Below, one piece after another: positions 47,026 to 56,393 of a DNA stretch of 64,000 nucleotides. The position numbers and the translations under genes were made by a program. Source of the stretch: Agromyces sp. Soil535 (GTDB lineage Bacteria; Actinomycetota; Actinomycetes; Actinomycetales; Microbacteriaceae); the NCBI RefSeq assembly GCF_001428255.1, contig NZ_LMRW01000008.1, positions 1,118-65,117 on the forward strand, read 5' to 3'. Every line of letters begins with the position of its first letter. Position 1 is the stretch's first letter. The notes beneath the pieces were generated by a model. That model did not search any database, was not told the origin of the DNA, and saw nothing but the letters and a program-made list of their open reading frames with translations.

Positions 47026-49496
47026 GCGAGCCGGTGACGGATGCTGCGTACGCGATGGATGCCGCCACGATGACGGATGCCCCGACGGAGCGAGAGGCCG
47101 ACACGATGACGGATGCCCAGACGAAGCGAGAGGCCGACACGATGACGGATGCCCAGACGACGGGTGTCACGACGACGACGGATGTTCCGTGGCGCGACCG
47201 TTCGCTGCCTGCCGGTGTGCGCGCGGGCGCGCTCATCGCCGAACTCTCCCTCGAAGAGAAGATCGCCCAGCTCTACGGCATCTGGATCGGTGCCTCAGAT
47301 GACGGCGCCGACGTGGCCCCGCACCAGCACGACATGAGCAGCGCAGTGGATCTCGATGAGCTGCTGCCCAAGGGCCTCGGCCAGATCACGCGGGCCTTCG
47401 GCACCGCGCCGGTCGATGCGGCGGTCGGGGCGCGGTCGCTCGCCCGCCTGCAGGAGCGCATCGTCGCGTCGAGCAGGTTCGGCATTCCGGCGCTCGTGCA
47501 CGAAGAGTGCCTGGCGGGCTTCGCCGCCTACGGCGCGACCGCCTACCCGGTGCCGCTGTCGTGGGGCGCGACGTTCGATCCCGAGCTCATCGAGCAGATG
47601 GCGCGCCGCATCGGCGCCGACATGCGCTCGGTCGGCGTGCACCAGGGACTGGCTCCGGTGCTCGACGTGGTGCGCGACGCCCGCTGGGGCCGCGTCGAGG
47701 AGACCATGGGCGAAGATCCGTACCTGGTCGGCACCCTCGGCACGGCGTACGTGCGCGGGCTCGAGGCATCCGGCATCGTGGCGACGCTCAAGCACTTCGT
47801 CGGGTACTCGGCGTCGCGGGCGGGCCGCAACCTGGCGCCCGTGTCGGTCGGCGCCAGGGAGCTGGCCGACGTGCTGCTGCCGCCGTTCGAGATGGTGGTG
47901 CGCGATGCGAAGCCGCGTTCGGTGATGAACGCGTACACCGATCTCGACGGCGTGCCCACGGCTGCCGACGGCGACCTGCTCACGGGCGTGCTGCGCGAGA
48001 CCTGGGGCTTCGAGGGCACCGTCGTCGCCGACTACTTCTCGGTGGCCTTCCTCGAGACCCTGCACGGCACGGCCGGCGACCTCGGCGAGGCGGCCGCGGC
48101 GGCGCTCGAGGCGGGCATCGACGTGGAACTGCCCACGGTGCACGCGTTCGGCGAGCCGCTCGTGCGGGCGGTCGCCGACGGCCGCGTCGGCGAGGAGGTC
48201 GTCGATCGGGCCCTCCGCCGGGTGCTCGTGCAGAAGATCGAGGCGGGCCTGCTCGACGATCCGGCGGCGCCGGCCGCGGCCGCGCAGGGCACGGTCGACC
48301 TCGACCCGGTGGAGAATCGCGCCCTCGCGCGCGACATCGCCGAGCAGGCGATCGTGTTGCTGCGCAACGACGGCACGCTGCCCCTGTCCGCGCCCGCACG
48401 CATCGCCGTGATCGGCCCGACCGCCGACGACCCGCTCGCCGTGCTCGGCTGCTACGCCTTCCCGACGCACGTCGGCGTGCACCACCCAGCGAGCGGCGCG
48501 GGAATCGAGCTGCCGACCCTCGTCGACGCCCTGCGCGCCGAGTTCCCCGCCGCCGAGGTCACCCTCGCATCGGGCACCTCGATCGACGGCGGCGAGACCC
48601 ACGGCATCGCGGACGCGGTCGTGCTCGCAGCATCCGCCGACGTCGTCGTGCTCGCGCTCGGCGACCGCGCCGGCCTCTTCGGCCGGGGCACGAGCGGCGA
48701 GGGCTGCGACGCGGAGACCCTCGACCTGCCCGGTGCGCAAGCGGCGCTGCTCGAGGCCGTGCTCGACGCCGGCACCCCGACGGTGCTCACCATGCTCGCG
48801 GGCCGCCCGTATGTGCTCGGCACCGCTCCCGAGCGCGCCGCCGGCATCGTGCAGGCGTTCTTCCCGGGCGAGGAGGGCACGCGCGCCATCGCCGCCATCC
48901 TCAGCGGACGCGTGAACCCGAGCGGCCGACTGCCCGTCAGCGTGCCGGCGACGCCCGGCGCGCAGCCGTCGACGTACCTGGCGTCGACGTTGGCCCGGCG
49001 CAGCGAGGTGTCGAACATCGACCCGACGGCGCGCTACCCATTCGGCCACGGGCTCGGCTATACGTCGTTCGCATGGAGCGACCTGCGAGTGGAATCGGCC
49101 GAGGCGACAACCGGCGGCACGGTCAGGATGTCGCTCATCATCGAGAACCTCGGCGACCGGGCGGGCGCCGACGTCGTGCAGCTGTACCTGCACGACCCCG
49201 TGGCATCCGTCGTGCGACCGGTGCAGCGGCTGGTCGGGTTCCGGCGAGTCGAGCTCGAGCCGGGAGCATCCGTGCGCCTGGGCGTCGAGGTGCCGGCCGA
49301 CCTCGCGGCGTTCACCGGGCGCGACGGCCGCCGCATCGTCGAGCCGGGGTCGCTCGTGCTGGGCTTCGGGCGGTCGAGCGCCGACTTGCCGCTGCAGGCG
49401 AACGTCGAGCTCGTCGGGCCGGTGCGAGTGGTCGACCACACCCGCGCGTTGCATCCCGTGTGGGCCTCCGAGCGGATCGGCCCGGATCCGCTGTGA
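47022..49496 (+). CDS. GH3 beta-xylosidase/beta-glucosidase with repeated N-terminus
   Basis: An 824-residue cytoplasmic GH3 enzyme. The TIM-barrel domain runs from about 60 to 370 (LIHEECLAGF-type loop at 159-167, KHF at 257-259, nucleophile D337 in VVADYFSV), then the alpha/beta sandwich and a fibronectin-III-like end (VVQLYLHDPVASVVRPVQRLVGF). Residues 17-47 are 2.6 copies of a 12-residue repeat MTDAxTxREADT encoded by a 36-bp tandem repeat; each unit begins with an ATG, so the true start may be any of several. Likely cleaves imported xylo-oligosaccharides. Confidence 0.9.
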   Translation: MSEPVTDAAYAMDAATMTDAPTEREADTMTDAQTKREADTMTDAQTTGVTTTTDVPWRDRSLPAGVRAGALIAELSLEEKIAQLYGIWIGASDDGADVAPHQHDMSSAVDLDELLPKGLGQITRAFGTAPVDAAVGARSLARLQERIVASSRFGIPALVHEECLAGFAAYGATAYPVPLSWGATFDPELIEQMARRIGADMRSVGVHQGLAPVLDVVRDARWGRVEETMGEDPYLVGTLGTAYVRGLEASGIVATLKHFVGYSASRAGRNLAPVSVGARELADVLLPPFEMVVRDAKPRSVMNAYTDLDGVPTAADGDLLTGVLRETWGFEGTVVADYFSVAFLETLHGTAGDLGEAAAAALEAGIDVELPTVHAFGEPLVRAVADGRVGEEVVDRALRRVLVQKIEAGLLDDPAAPAAAAQGTVDLDPVENRALARDIAEQAIVLLRNDGTLPLSAPARIAVIGPTADDPLAVLGCYAFPTHVGVHHPASGAGIELPTLVDALRAEFPAAEVTLASGTSIDGGETHGIADAVVLAASADVVVLALGDRAGLFGRGTSGEGCDAETLDLPGAQAALLEAVLDAGTPTVLTMLAGRPYVLGTAPERAAGIVQAFFPGEEGTRAIAAILSGRVNPSGRLPVSVPATPGAQPSTYLASTLARRSEVSNIDPTARYPFGHGLGYTSFAWSDLRVESAEATTGGTVRMSLIIENLGDRAGADVVQLYLHDPVASVVRPVQRLVGFRRVELEPGASVRLGVEVPADLAAFTGRDGRRIVEPGSLVLGFGRSSADLPLQANVELVGPVRVVDHTRALHPVWASERIGPDPL
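47065..47161 (+). repeat. 36-bp tandem repeat in the GH3 gene start
   Basis: Units at 47065-47100, 47101-47136 and 47137-47161 (partial). Each unit includes ATGACGGATGCCC, that is, the GGATGCC heptamer, and keeps the reading frame. Confidence 0.92.
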
Positions 49497-51103
49497 CCGC
49501 GGCGCGCAACCCGGTGCTGCCGGGGTTCCACCCGGATCCGAGCATCTGCCGGGTGGGCGACGAGTTCTTCGTGGTGACCTCGACCTTCGAGTACTTCCCC
49601 GGGCTGCCGGTGCATCGCTCTCGCGACCTGGTCGAGTGGCAGCTCGTGGGCCACGCGGTGCACCGCGACGAGCAGCTCGACCTGTCGACGGTGTCGGCCT
49701 CGGGCGGGCTGTTCGCGCCGACGATCCGCCACCACGAGGGCCGGTTCTACGTCGCCTGCACGCTCGTCGGCGGCGAGGGTCGGCAGGGCAGCTTCGTGGT
49801 GACCACGACGGACCCGGCCGGCCCGTGGTCGGATCCGGCATGGATCGAGGATGCCCAGGGCATCGACCCGTCGATCCTGTTCGACGACGACGACGACGAC
49901 GACGACGGGCGGGCGTGGTGGTGCGGCACCCGGCTCGCCGAGCCGGGCGACTGGCCCGAGCAGACCGAGGTGTGGGTGCGCGAGCTCGACCTCTCCACGA
50001 TGTCGCTCGCCGGCGAGGAGCACGTCGTGTGGCACGGCGCGGTCGAGGGTGCGGTCTGGGCGGAGGGGCCGCACCTCTATCGCCGAGGAGGCGACCTGCT
50101 GCTCGTCGCGAGCGAGGGAGGCACCGAACGCCACCACGCCGTGAGCGCAGCGCGCGGCGCGAGCCCGACAGGACCCTTCACCGGGTCGCGGGCGAACCCG
50201 CTGCTCACCCACCGTCATCTCGGCGGCGATGCCCCGGTCGCGAACGTCGGACATGCCGACCTCGTCGACGACGGTCGCGGCGGGTGGTGGGCGACCGTGC
50301 TCGCGACGAGGCGGCTGCCGCTCGACGAGGCCCGCGCCGACGCGCTGCAGGGCCGCGAGACCTGGCTGGTTCCGGTCGTCTTCGAAGACGGCTGGCCGGT
50401 GTTCGCGCCGGCCACCGGCCGGTTGGCCGAGGAGGTCGAGGTGCCGTGGGCGGACGCGCAGGCGACCGCTGCGCGGTCGCTGGTCGACGACTTCGACGGG
50501 CCGTCGGTACATCCGGAACTGGTGTCGGTGCGCACCGCACCCGGCGCGCGCAGGACTCAGCTCGGCGAGCGGCAGGGGCACCTGCGCCTCCACGCCACCT
50601 CCGGCAGCCTCCACGAGCTCGCACCGCACGCGTTCGCGGGCTTCCGCCTCGAGCAGCCCATCGCGACGCTCGCGACGGTGGTCGAGGCACCGGATGCCCC
50701 GTCGCCCGGCCTGCTCGCCGGGCTCACCCTGCGGCTCTCGGAGCGCCGACACCTGACCTTGGGCGTGCGCGCAGGCACTGCCGGCCGCGTCGTGGAACTG
50801 GTGCTGCATGTCGACGGCGAAGACCGCGTGCTGGGCGTCGCCGAGGTGCCCGCGGGGCGACTCGGGCTCGCCCTCGAGATCGACGGCTTCGAGGCCGTCG
50901 CCCGGGTCGAGTACGGCGAACGCCGCATCGCGGTCGGCACGGCCGACCTCTCGCCGCTCAGCCCGAGCGAGGGCGGCGGGTTCGTGGGGGTCGTAGGCGG
51001 GGTCTTCGTCGTCGGCGAGCCCGCTCGAGACGAAGGCGGCGCTGCGCTGGCGGCCGCGGCCGATTTCGATCTGCTCAGCCTGGTGCACGCGCCGGCGCGC
51101 TGA
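49493..51103 (+). CDS. GH43 beta-xylosidase/arabinofuranosidase with poly-Asp tract
   Basis: A 536-residue enzyme of the XynB-like GH43 group. N-terminal five-bladed propeller with the base D15 in PGFHPDPSICR, GIDPSILF for the second aspartate and AEGPHLYRRGGDLLLVASEGG for the acid Glu. C-terminal beta-sandwich (about 330-530). FDDD, normally short, is expanded to eight aspartates by a (GAC)8 run at 49883-49906. GTG start in a GTGA overlap with GH3. No signal peptide, so it acts on imported oligosaccharides. Confidence 0.92.
   Translation: MTAARNPVLPGFHPDPSICRVGDEFFVVTSTFEYFPGLPVHRSRDLVEWQLVGHAVHRDEQLDLSTVSASGGLFAPTIRHHEGRFYVACTLVGGEGRQGSFVVTTTDPAGPWSDPAWIEDAQGIDPSILFDDDDDDDDGRAWWCGTRLAEPGDWPEQTEVWVRELDLSTMSLAGEEHVVWHGAVEGAVWAEGPHLYRRGGDLLLVASEGGTERHHAVSAARGASPTGPFTGSRANPLLTHRHLGGDAPVANVGHADLVDDGRGGWWATVLATRRLPLDEARADALQGRETWLVPVVFEDGWPVFAPATGRLAEEVEVPWADAQATAARSLVDDFDGPSVHPELVSVRTAPGARRTQLGERQGHLRLHATSGSLHELAPHAFAGFRLEQPIATLATVVEAPDAPSPGLLAGLTLRLSERRHLTLGVRAGTAGRVVELVLHVDGEDRVLGVAEVPAGRLGLALEIDGFEAVARVEYGERRIAVGTADLSPLSPSEGGGFVGVVGGVFVVGEPARDEGGAALAAAADFDLLSLVHAPAR
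49883..49906 (+). repeat. (GAC)8 microsatellite
   Basis: Eight exact GAC codons encoding eight aspartates within the GH43 propeller loop after the second catalytic motif. Length changes would add or remove residues without a frameshift. Confidence 0.95.
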
Positions 51104-51238
51104 CCGTGCCGCCTCGCGCGGGGCCGCGAGCGCGAGCGCTCCGGCTCAGCCCCAGCGCAGGAGACTCGTCGCCCTCCCACCCGTGAGGCGGGCACGCGTG
51201 CACGGGCGCGGGTGCAGGGGCACGGACGGGCCTGACTC

Positions 51239-52261
51239 CTACCCGGCGGGCGGCGCCGTGCTGTCGCGCACCACGAGGCTCGTCGCGAGGTCCATGCGGG
51301 GCGTGGTACCCGCGGGCTCTTCTGCGAGGCGGATCGCGAGCCGTGCCGCCTCCTCGCCCATGCGCCGCAGCGGCTGGTGCACGGTGGTGAGCCGCGGGCT
51401 CACCCAGCGGGCGAGCGGGATGTCGTCGTAGCCGACGACGGAGATGTCCTCGGGCACGCGGAGCCCGGCCTCGCGCACGGCGTCCAGCGTGCCGAGCGCC
51501 TGGAGGTCGCTGCCCGCGAAGATCGCCGTGGGCGGCTCGGGCAGGGCCAGTATCTCGCGGGCCCGGTCGCGACCGCCCTCCACGTGGAAGTCGCCGAAGC
51601 GGACCCACTCCGGATCGATGGCGAGGCCCGCGGAGTTCATCGCCGAGCGGTAGCCGTCGAGGCGGGCGAGCGAGCACATCATGTCCTCGGGCCCGGTGAT
51701 CGCGGCGATGCGCCGGTGCCCGAGCTCGATGAGGTGCCGGGTCGCCGCGAGGCCGCCCGACCAGTTCGCCGAGCCGACCGACGGGGCATCGGGCGACGGG
51801 TCGCCCGCCGGATCGACGATGACGAACGGGATCGCCCGCGATCGCAGCCGCTCGCGGTACTCGGGCGCGAGGTCCGAGAAGACGAGCACGACGCCGACCG
51901 GGCGCCGTCGCATGACGCCCTCGATCCAGTCGGGGTCGGGCGCGTGCCTGCTGCCGCTCACCGTGAGCACGACGCTCAGCCCGTGCGCCTTCGCGACCGA
52001 CTCCACGCCGTCGATGAGCTCCATCGACCAGATCGGGTCGAGCTCGTGGAAGACGAGCTCGATGAGGTCGGCCCGGCCGTCGGAGCGGCCGGCGCGCCGC
52101 ACGTAGCCGCGCTCGGCGAGCAGCGTCTCCACCCGCGTGCGGGTCGCCGCCGACACATCCGACCGGCCGTTCAGCACCTTCGAGATCGTCGAGAGCGACA
52201 CGCCCGCCTCCTCGGCCACGCTCGCGAGCGTGACGCGTTCTGCGGCGGCATCCGTTTCCAT
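51239..52261 (-). CDS. LacI-family regulator at the tail of the alpha-xyloside operon
   Basis: A 340-residue regulator. HTH VTLASVAEEAGVSLSTISKVLNGRSDVSAATRTRVETLLAERGYV, sensor domain ending SVVGYDDIPLARWVSPRLTTVHQPLRRMGEEAARLAIRL. The ATG at 52261 is directly preceded by an inverted repeat at 52262-52284, and TAGGCT (52274-52269) 7 nt upstream suggests a leaderless internal promoter. It lies 29 bp after the GH31 gene and converges on the GH43 gene of the xyloside operon; a similar operator before that operon makes it the best candidate regulator. Confidence 0.92.
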   Translation of the reverse strand: METDAAAERVTLASVAEEAGVSLSTISKVLNGRSDVSAATRTRVETLLAERGYVRRAGRSDGRADLIELVFHELDPIWSMELIDGVESVAKAHGLSVVLTVSGSRHAPDPDWIEGVMRRRPVGVVLVFSDLAPEYRERLRSRAIPFVIVDPAGDPSPDAPSVGSANWSGGLAATRHLIELGHRRIAAITGPEDMMCSLARLDGYRSAMNSAGLAIDPEWVRFGDFHVEGGRDRAREILALPEPPTAIFAGSDLQALGTLDAVREAGLRVPEDISVVGYDDIPLARWVSPRLTTVHQPLRRMGEEAARLAIRLAEEPAGTTPRMDLATSLVVRDSTAPPAG

Positions 52262-52284
52262 GTTTCGAAGCCTAGCGTCGAAAC
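52262..52284. promoter_or_regulatory. GTTTCGA-9-TCGAAAC operator at the LacI start
   Basis: Inverted repeat GTTTCGA (52262-52268) and TCGAAAC (52278-52284) immediately upstream of the LacI ATG. It surrounds the probable -10 box TAGGCT on the minus strand, consistent with autorepression. Resembles the site at 43765-43784. Confidence 0.65.
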
Positions 52285-52290
52285 TTGCGG

Positions 52291-54420
52291 TCAGCCGACG
52301 AACTGCCCGACGCGCCCGTCCTCGCCGACCACGGGGATCACGGCACCCTCCCGCACCCACAGCGGCAGCGTGTCGAAGCCGTGCACCTCACGCCGCCAGC
52401 CGCCGCCCTCGACGATCTCTTTCGTGAACCAGTTCGTCCACCGGCCGTGCGGCAGGTAGTAGTCGACCTCGCCCGAGGCGCTGAACACCGGCGCGACGAG
52501 CAGGCTCGGGCCGAGCAGGTACTGCCGGTCGAGGTGGGCGACCGCGGGGTCGTCGGGGAACTCGAGCTGCATCGGCCGCATGATCGGCCGCCCGGTGCGG
52601 TGCGCCTCCTCGCCAGCCGCGACGAGGTACGGCGTGAGCGAGCGCTTGAGCTTCGCGAACCGCGATGCGACCTCCACCGCGCTCTGGCCGGGCGCTTCGT
52701 CGCCGTGATCGAACGCCCATGGCACGCGATAGCTGGTCGACCCGTGCAGCCGCGAGTGGCTCGAGAGCAGTCCGAACGCGAGCCAGCGCTTGAACACCGC
52801 GGGGTCGGGGTCGCCCTCGAACCCGCCGATGTCGTGGCTCCAGTAGCCGAACCCGCTGAGCGCGAGCGAGAGCCCGCCGCGCAGGCTCTCCGCCATCGAC
52901 GTGAACGTCGAGGAGTTGTCACCGCCCCAGTGCACCGGCATCCGCTGGCCGCCAGCCGTCGCCGACCGGGCGAAGAGCACCGCCTCCCCCTGCCCGCGCG
53001 CCTCCTCGAGCACGTCGAAGACCGCCTGGTTGTAGAGGTCGGTGTAGCGGTGGTGCATGGCCTCGGGGTCGCTGCCGTCGTGCCAGACGACGTCGACGGG
53101 GATGCGCTCGCCGAAGTCCGTCTTGATGGCGTCCACGCCCTGGTCGAGGAGCCGCCGCAGGTGATCCTGGAACCAGCGGGTGGCTTCGGGGTTCGTGAAG
53201 TCGACGAGGGCCATGCCGGCCTGCCACAGGTCCCACTGCCACACGGAGCCGTCGGCGCGCCGCACGAGGTAGCCCGCCTCCATGCCTTCGCGGAACAGGC
53301 GGGAGCGCTGGGCGATGTAGGGGTTCAGCCAGACGCTCACGCGCAGGCCGCGATCGTGCAGCCGGGCCAGCATCCCCTCGGGGTCGGGGAACACCGCCGG
53401 GTCCCACTCGAAGTCGGTCCAGTGGAATTCGCGCATCCAGAAGCAGTCGAAGTGGAAGACGCCGAGCGGGATGTCGCGCTCGGCCATGCCGTCGATGAAC
53501 GACGTGACCGTCTCCTCGTCGTAGTCGGTCGTGAAGCTCGTCGAGAGCCAGAGCCCATACGACCACTCGGGCACGCGCGCGGGCCGCCCGGTGAGGCGCG
53601 TGTAGCGGTCGAGCACCTCCGCGGGCGTCGGACCGGCGATGACGAAGTACTCCAGGCTCTCGCCGGCGACCGAGAACTGCACCTGCTCGACCGCCTCGGA
53701 GCCGACCTCGAAGGAGACGTGCCCGGCGTGGTTCACGAGCACGCCGTAGCCGCGGTTCGTCAGGTAGAACGGCACGTTCTTGTAGGCCTGCTCGCTCGAC
53801 GTACCGCCGTCGGCGTTCCAGATGTCGACCGTCTGGCCGTTCTTCACCAGCGGCCCGAAGCGCTCGCCGAGCCCGTAGACCAGCTCGCCGACTCCGAGCG
53901 AGAGCTGCGTGTGCAGGTAGGCGGGCGCAGGAGCGAGGCCCGTGGTCGTGATGCCGGCGACACCGGTCGGCTCGGCGGCCACCGGGGCGCCGGGTGCGAG
54001 CTTCAGGTAGCCGACGGACCTGTGGCCGCTCGTGGTGTAGGCGCCGCCGTCGTGCTCGAACGCGAGCTCCCAGGGGGCGCCGCGGCGGATGCGCGCACGC
54101 AGCGACCCCGCGTCGAGGACGCCCTCGTCGTCGCCGGCCTCGAGCACCGGGCGGTGCGCGGCATCCGACTCGATCGCGAAGCCGGGGTCACGGCGCCGGC
54201 CGCGGTGGTGCTCGATGCGCACGCGGATGACGCCCTCGGCCGGGCTCGCGAGCGACACCGTGAGCATCGGCCGGTTGAGGGTGTCGCCGCGCCGCTCCAC
54301 GACGCGGGTCGACGCCCAGGCCACCAGCTCGTCGCCCTCGACCGCGAGATCGCGCACCTCCTGGGCGTAGAGCGCCTCGACGCCCGGACGCACGTGCCAG
54401 AACCCATCGGTGAACTTCAT
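52291..54420 (-). CDS. yicI: GH31 alpha-xylosidase
   Basis: A 709-residue enzyme close to YicI. FHFDCFWMREF (323-333) is the alpha-xylosidase-specific loop; nucleophile D435 is in IKTDFGERIP and acid/base D501 in HWGGDNSST. N-terminal beta-sandwich (1-270) with GLGERFGPLVKNG, C-terminal beta domains end in GQFVG. It removes alpha-xylose from xyloglucan oligosaccharides or isoprimeverose in the cytoplasm, supplying xylose to XylA. Starts 2 nt after the permease stop. Confidence 0.93.
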   Translation of the reverse strand: MKFTDGFWHVRPGVEALYAQEVRDLAVEGDELVAWASTRVVERRGDTLNRPMLTVSLASPAEGVIRVRIEHHRGRRRDPGFAIESDAAHRPVLEAGDDEGVLDAGSLRARIRRGAPWELAFEHDGGAYTTSGHRSVGYLKLAPGAPVAAEPTGVAGITTTGLAPAPAYLHTQLSLGVGELVYGLGERFGPLVKNGQTVDIWNADGGTSSEQAYKNVPFYLTNRGYGVLVNHAGHVSFEVGSEAVEQVQFSVAGESLEYFVIAGPTPAEVLDRYTRLTGRPARVPEWSYGLWLSTSFTTDYDEETVTSFIDGMAERDIPLGVFHFDCFWMREFHWTDFEWDPAVFPDPEGMLARLHDRGLRVSVWLNPYIAQRSRLFREGMEAGYLVRRADGSVWQWDLWQAGMALVDFTNPEATRWFQDHLRRLLDQGVDAIKTDFGERIPVDVVWHDGSDPEAMHHRYTDLYNQAVFDVLEEARGQGEAVLFARSATAGGQRMPVHWGGDNSSTFTSMAESLRGGLSLALSGFGYWSHDIGGFEGDPDPAVFKRWLAFGLLSSHSRLHGSTSYRVPWAFDHGDEAPGQSAVEVASRFAKLKRSLTPYLVAAGEEAHRTGRPIMRPMQLEFPDDPAVAHLDRQYLLGPSLLVAPVFSASGEVDYYLPHGRWTNWFTKEIVEGGGWRREVHGFDTLPLWVREGAVIPVVGEDGRVGQFVG

Positions 54421-54422
54421 GG

Positions 54423-55343
54423 CTACTTGACTGCTCCTGCGGTGATGCCCCGGGTGAGGGTGCGTTGGAAGATGAGGAAGAACACGAGCGTCGGGATGAG
54501 CCCGAGCAGGGCCGAGGCGCTCGTCGTGGTCACGTCCATGAGCCGGTCGCCCTGCAGCACCGTGATCGCCACCGGCACGGTCTGCGTGTCGTTCGACACC
54601 AGGAACGTGAGTGGGATCAGGAACTCGTTCCACGTCCAGATGAAGAAGAAGATCAGCAGCACCGAGAGCATCGGCCGCGAGATCGGGTAGACCACGCGCC
54701 AGAGGATCTGCCACCGGCTCGCGCCGTCGAGTGACGCGGCCTCGAGCAATTCCTTCGGGAAGGTGCCGAAGACCGACGCCAGCAGGTAGGTGCCGAACGC
54801 CGACTGGATCACGGTGAAGATGATGATCACGGCCCACTGGTTGTCGTAGAGTCCGGCCTCCTTGAACATGAAGTACAGCGGGTAGAGCAGCACCTCCTGC
54901 GGCAGCATGTTCGCGAGCAGGATCACGACGACGATCCAGAGCCGGCCCTTCACGCGGCCGATGCCCAGCGCGAACGCGTTGAACATCGACAGCACCACCG
55001 CGAAGACCGCGACGAGGCCTGAGATGAACACGCTGTTCCACAGCTTCTCGGGGAAGTCCACCCGTTCCCAGAACGCGACGATGCCGTCGAAGTACAGGCT
55101 GGTCGGAAGGCTCAGCGGGCCGGACGTGTTGTAGTCCGCGGGCGACTTGAACGAGTTGATGAGGATCATCAGGAACGGCACCGCGATGAAGAAGCCGAGC
55201 ACGATCGCGACGACCAGCACGACCCAGTCGCTTGCGGTGCGGCGCTTCGTGCCGCCTGCCCGCCGGCTGCGGCGCTTGGCGTCGACGGGTTCGCGAACGG
55301 ATGCCCCGAGCGTCTCCGCGGCCTCGTCGAGCACGGCGCTCAT
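54423..55343 (-). CDS. Carbohydrate ABC permease (MalG type)
   Basis: A 306-residue permease. A 35-residue basic N-terminus, six helices, and EAA loop LLEAASLDGASRWQILWRVVYPISRP. ATG at 55343 overlaps the upstream permease stop (ATGA). It ends in TAG, 2 nt before the GH31 start. Partner of the 55340 permease and the 56394 binding protein. Confidence 0.93.
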   Translation of the reverse strand: MSAVLDEAAETLGASVREPVDAKRRSRRAGGTKRRTASDWVVLVVAIVLGFFIAVPFLMILINSFKSPADYNTSGPLSLPTSLYFDGIVAFWERVDFPEKLWNSVFISGLVAVFAVVLSMFNAFALGIGRVKGRLWIVVVILLANMLPQEVLLYPLYFMFKEAGLYDNQWAVIIIFTVIQSAFGTYLLASVFGTFPKELLEAASLDGASRWQILWRVVYPISRPMLSVLLIFFFIWTWNEFLIPLTFLVSNDTQTVPVAITVLQGDRLMDVTTTSASALLGLIPTLVFFLIFQRTLTRGITAGAVK

Positions 55344-56320
55344 CGGGCCTCCTCCTTCCGCTCCGCACGGTTCTGCACGAGGATGAACGCCACACTGACC
55401 GCGGCGATGACGACGGTCAGCGCCGTCGCGATCGTCGCGCCGTAGCCGACCTGCTGCGACTGGAAGAACTCGCTGTACGCGTAGTACGCGGGCACGATCG
55501 TGGCCGTGCCTGGACCACCCCCGGTCAGCGCGTAGACCGGCCCGAACACCTTCAGCGCTGCGATCGTGCACGTCAGGGTGACGACGAAGATCTCGGGGCG
55601 GATGATCCCCACCGTGATGGCGCGGAACCGCTGGAACCAGTTGGCGCCGTCGAGCTCGGCGGCCTCGTACAGCTCGGGGTCCACCCGCTGCAGCGCCGCC
55701 ATGAAGATCACGATCGGGTAGCCGAGCTGCACCCAGACCATGATGACCATGATGCTGGGCAGCGCGGTGTCGGGGCTGCCGAGCCAGTTGTGCTGCAGCG
55801 CGCCGAGCCCGATCGCCTCGAGGATCTGGTTGAGCGCGCCGTTCTGCGGGCGCAGGATCCAGCCGATCACGATCGCGGCGATGACCGCCGGCAGGATCTG
55901 CGGCAGGTAGTAGGTGGCACGCAGGAAGCTCGCGAGCTTGCCGCCGAACTTCTTGCCGATGAGGTCGAAGAGCATCGCGGCGAGGACGAGGCCGGCGAGC
56001 GTCGGCACCACCACCATCGCGACGATCATCGCGATGGAGTTGCCGAACGAGGTCCAGAACACCTCGTCGCCGAACAGCTCGATCCAGTTCTCGAGGCCGA
56101 TCCACTCGGGCGGACGGATGCCGCGATAGTCCGTGAACGTCAGGTAGATGTTCCAGATCAGCGGGACGACGATGATGACGGCCAGCAGCGCGAGGCCGGG
56201 CACGAGGTACAGCCAGTAGGCGTTGCGGCTCGAGCCCGGGATGAGGCTGGACGGAGCCCGGCTCCCGGCGCGGCCGGCGCCGCGCGTGGTGAGCGCCCGG
56301 GTGTCGGGGACGATGGCCAT
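55340..56320 (-). CDS. Carbohydrate ABC permease (MalF type)
   Basis: A 326-residue permease with six helices and EAA loop YEAAELDGANWFQRFRAITVGIIRPE, plus the TGGGPGTAT segment typical of sugar permeases. AGGA lies just upstream of the ATG. A 15-bp inverted repeat (56344-56389) separates it from the binding-protein gene. Confidence 0.93.
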   Translation of the reverse strand: MAIVPDTRALTTRGAGRAGSRAPSSLIPGSSRNAYWLYLVPGLALLAVIIVVPLIWNIYLTFTDYRGIRPPEWIGLENWIELFGDEVFWTSFGNSIAMIVAMVVVPTLAGLVLAAMLFDLIGKKFGGKLASFLRATYYLPQILPAVIAAIVIGWILRPQNGALNQILEAIGLGALQHNWLGSPDTALPSIMVIMVWVQLGYPIVIFMAALQRVDPELYEAAELDGANWFQRFRAITVGIIRPEIFVVTLTCTIAALKVFGPVYALTGGGPGTATIVPAYYAYSEFFQSQQVGYGATIATALTVVIAAVSVAFILVQNRAERKEEAR

Positions 56321-56343
56321 GATGGGTCCTTCCGGTTGGTTGG

Positions 56344-56389
56344 ACGGATGCCGCGGGCTCGGCGCACACTCCGTGCCCGCGGCATCCGT
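56344..56389 (-). terminator. Intra-operon 15-bp stem after the binding-protein gene
   Basis: Perfect ACGGATGCCGCGGGC (56344-56358) and GCCCGCGGCATCCGT (56375-56389) with a 16-nt loop, built on the GGATGCC heptamer. It lies 4 nt after the binding-protein stop and 23 nt before the permease start, parallel to the hairpin at 37207-37234. Confidence 0.75.
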
Positions 56390-56393
56390 GGCG

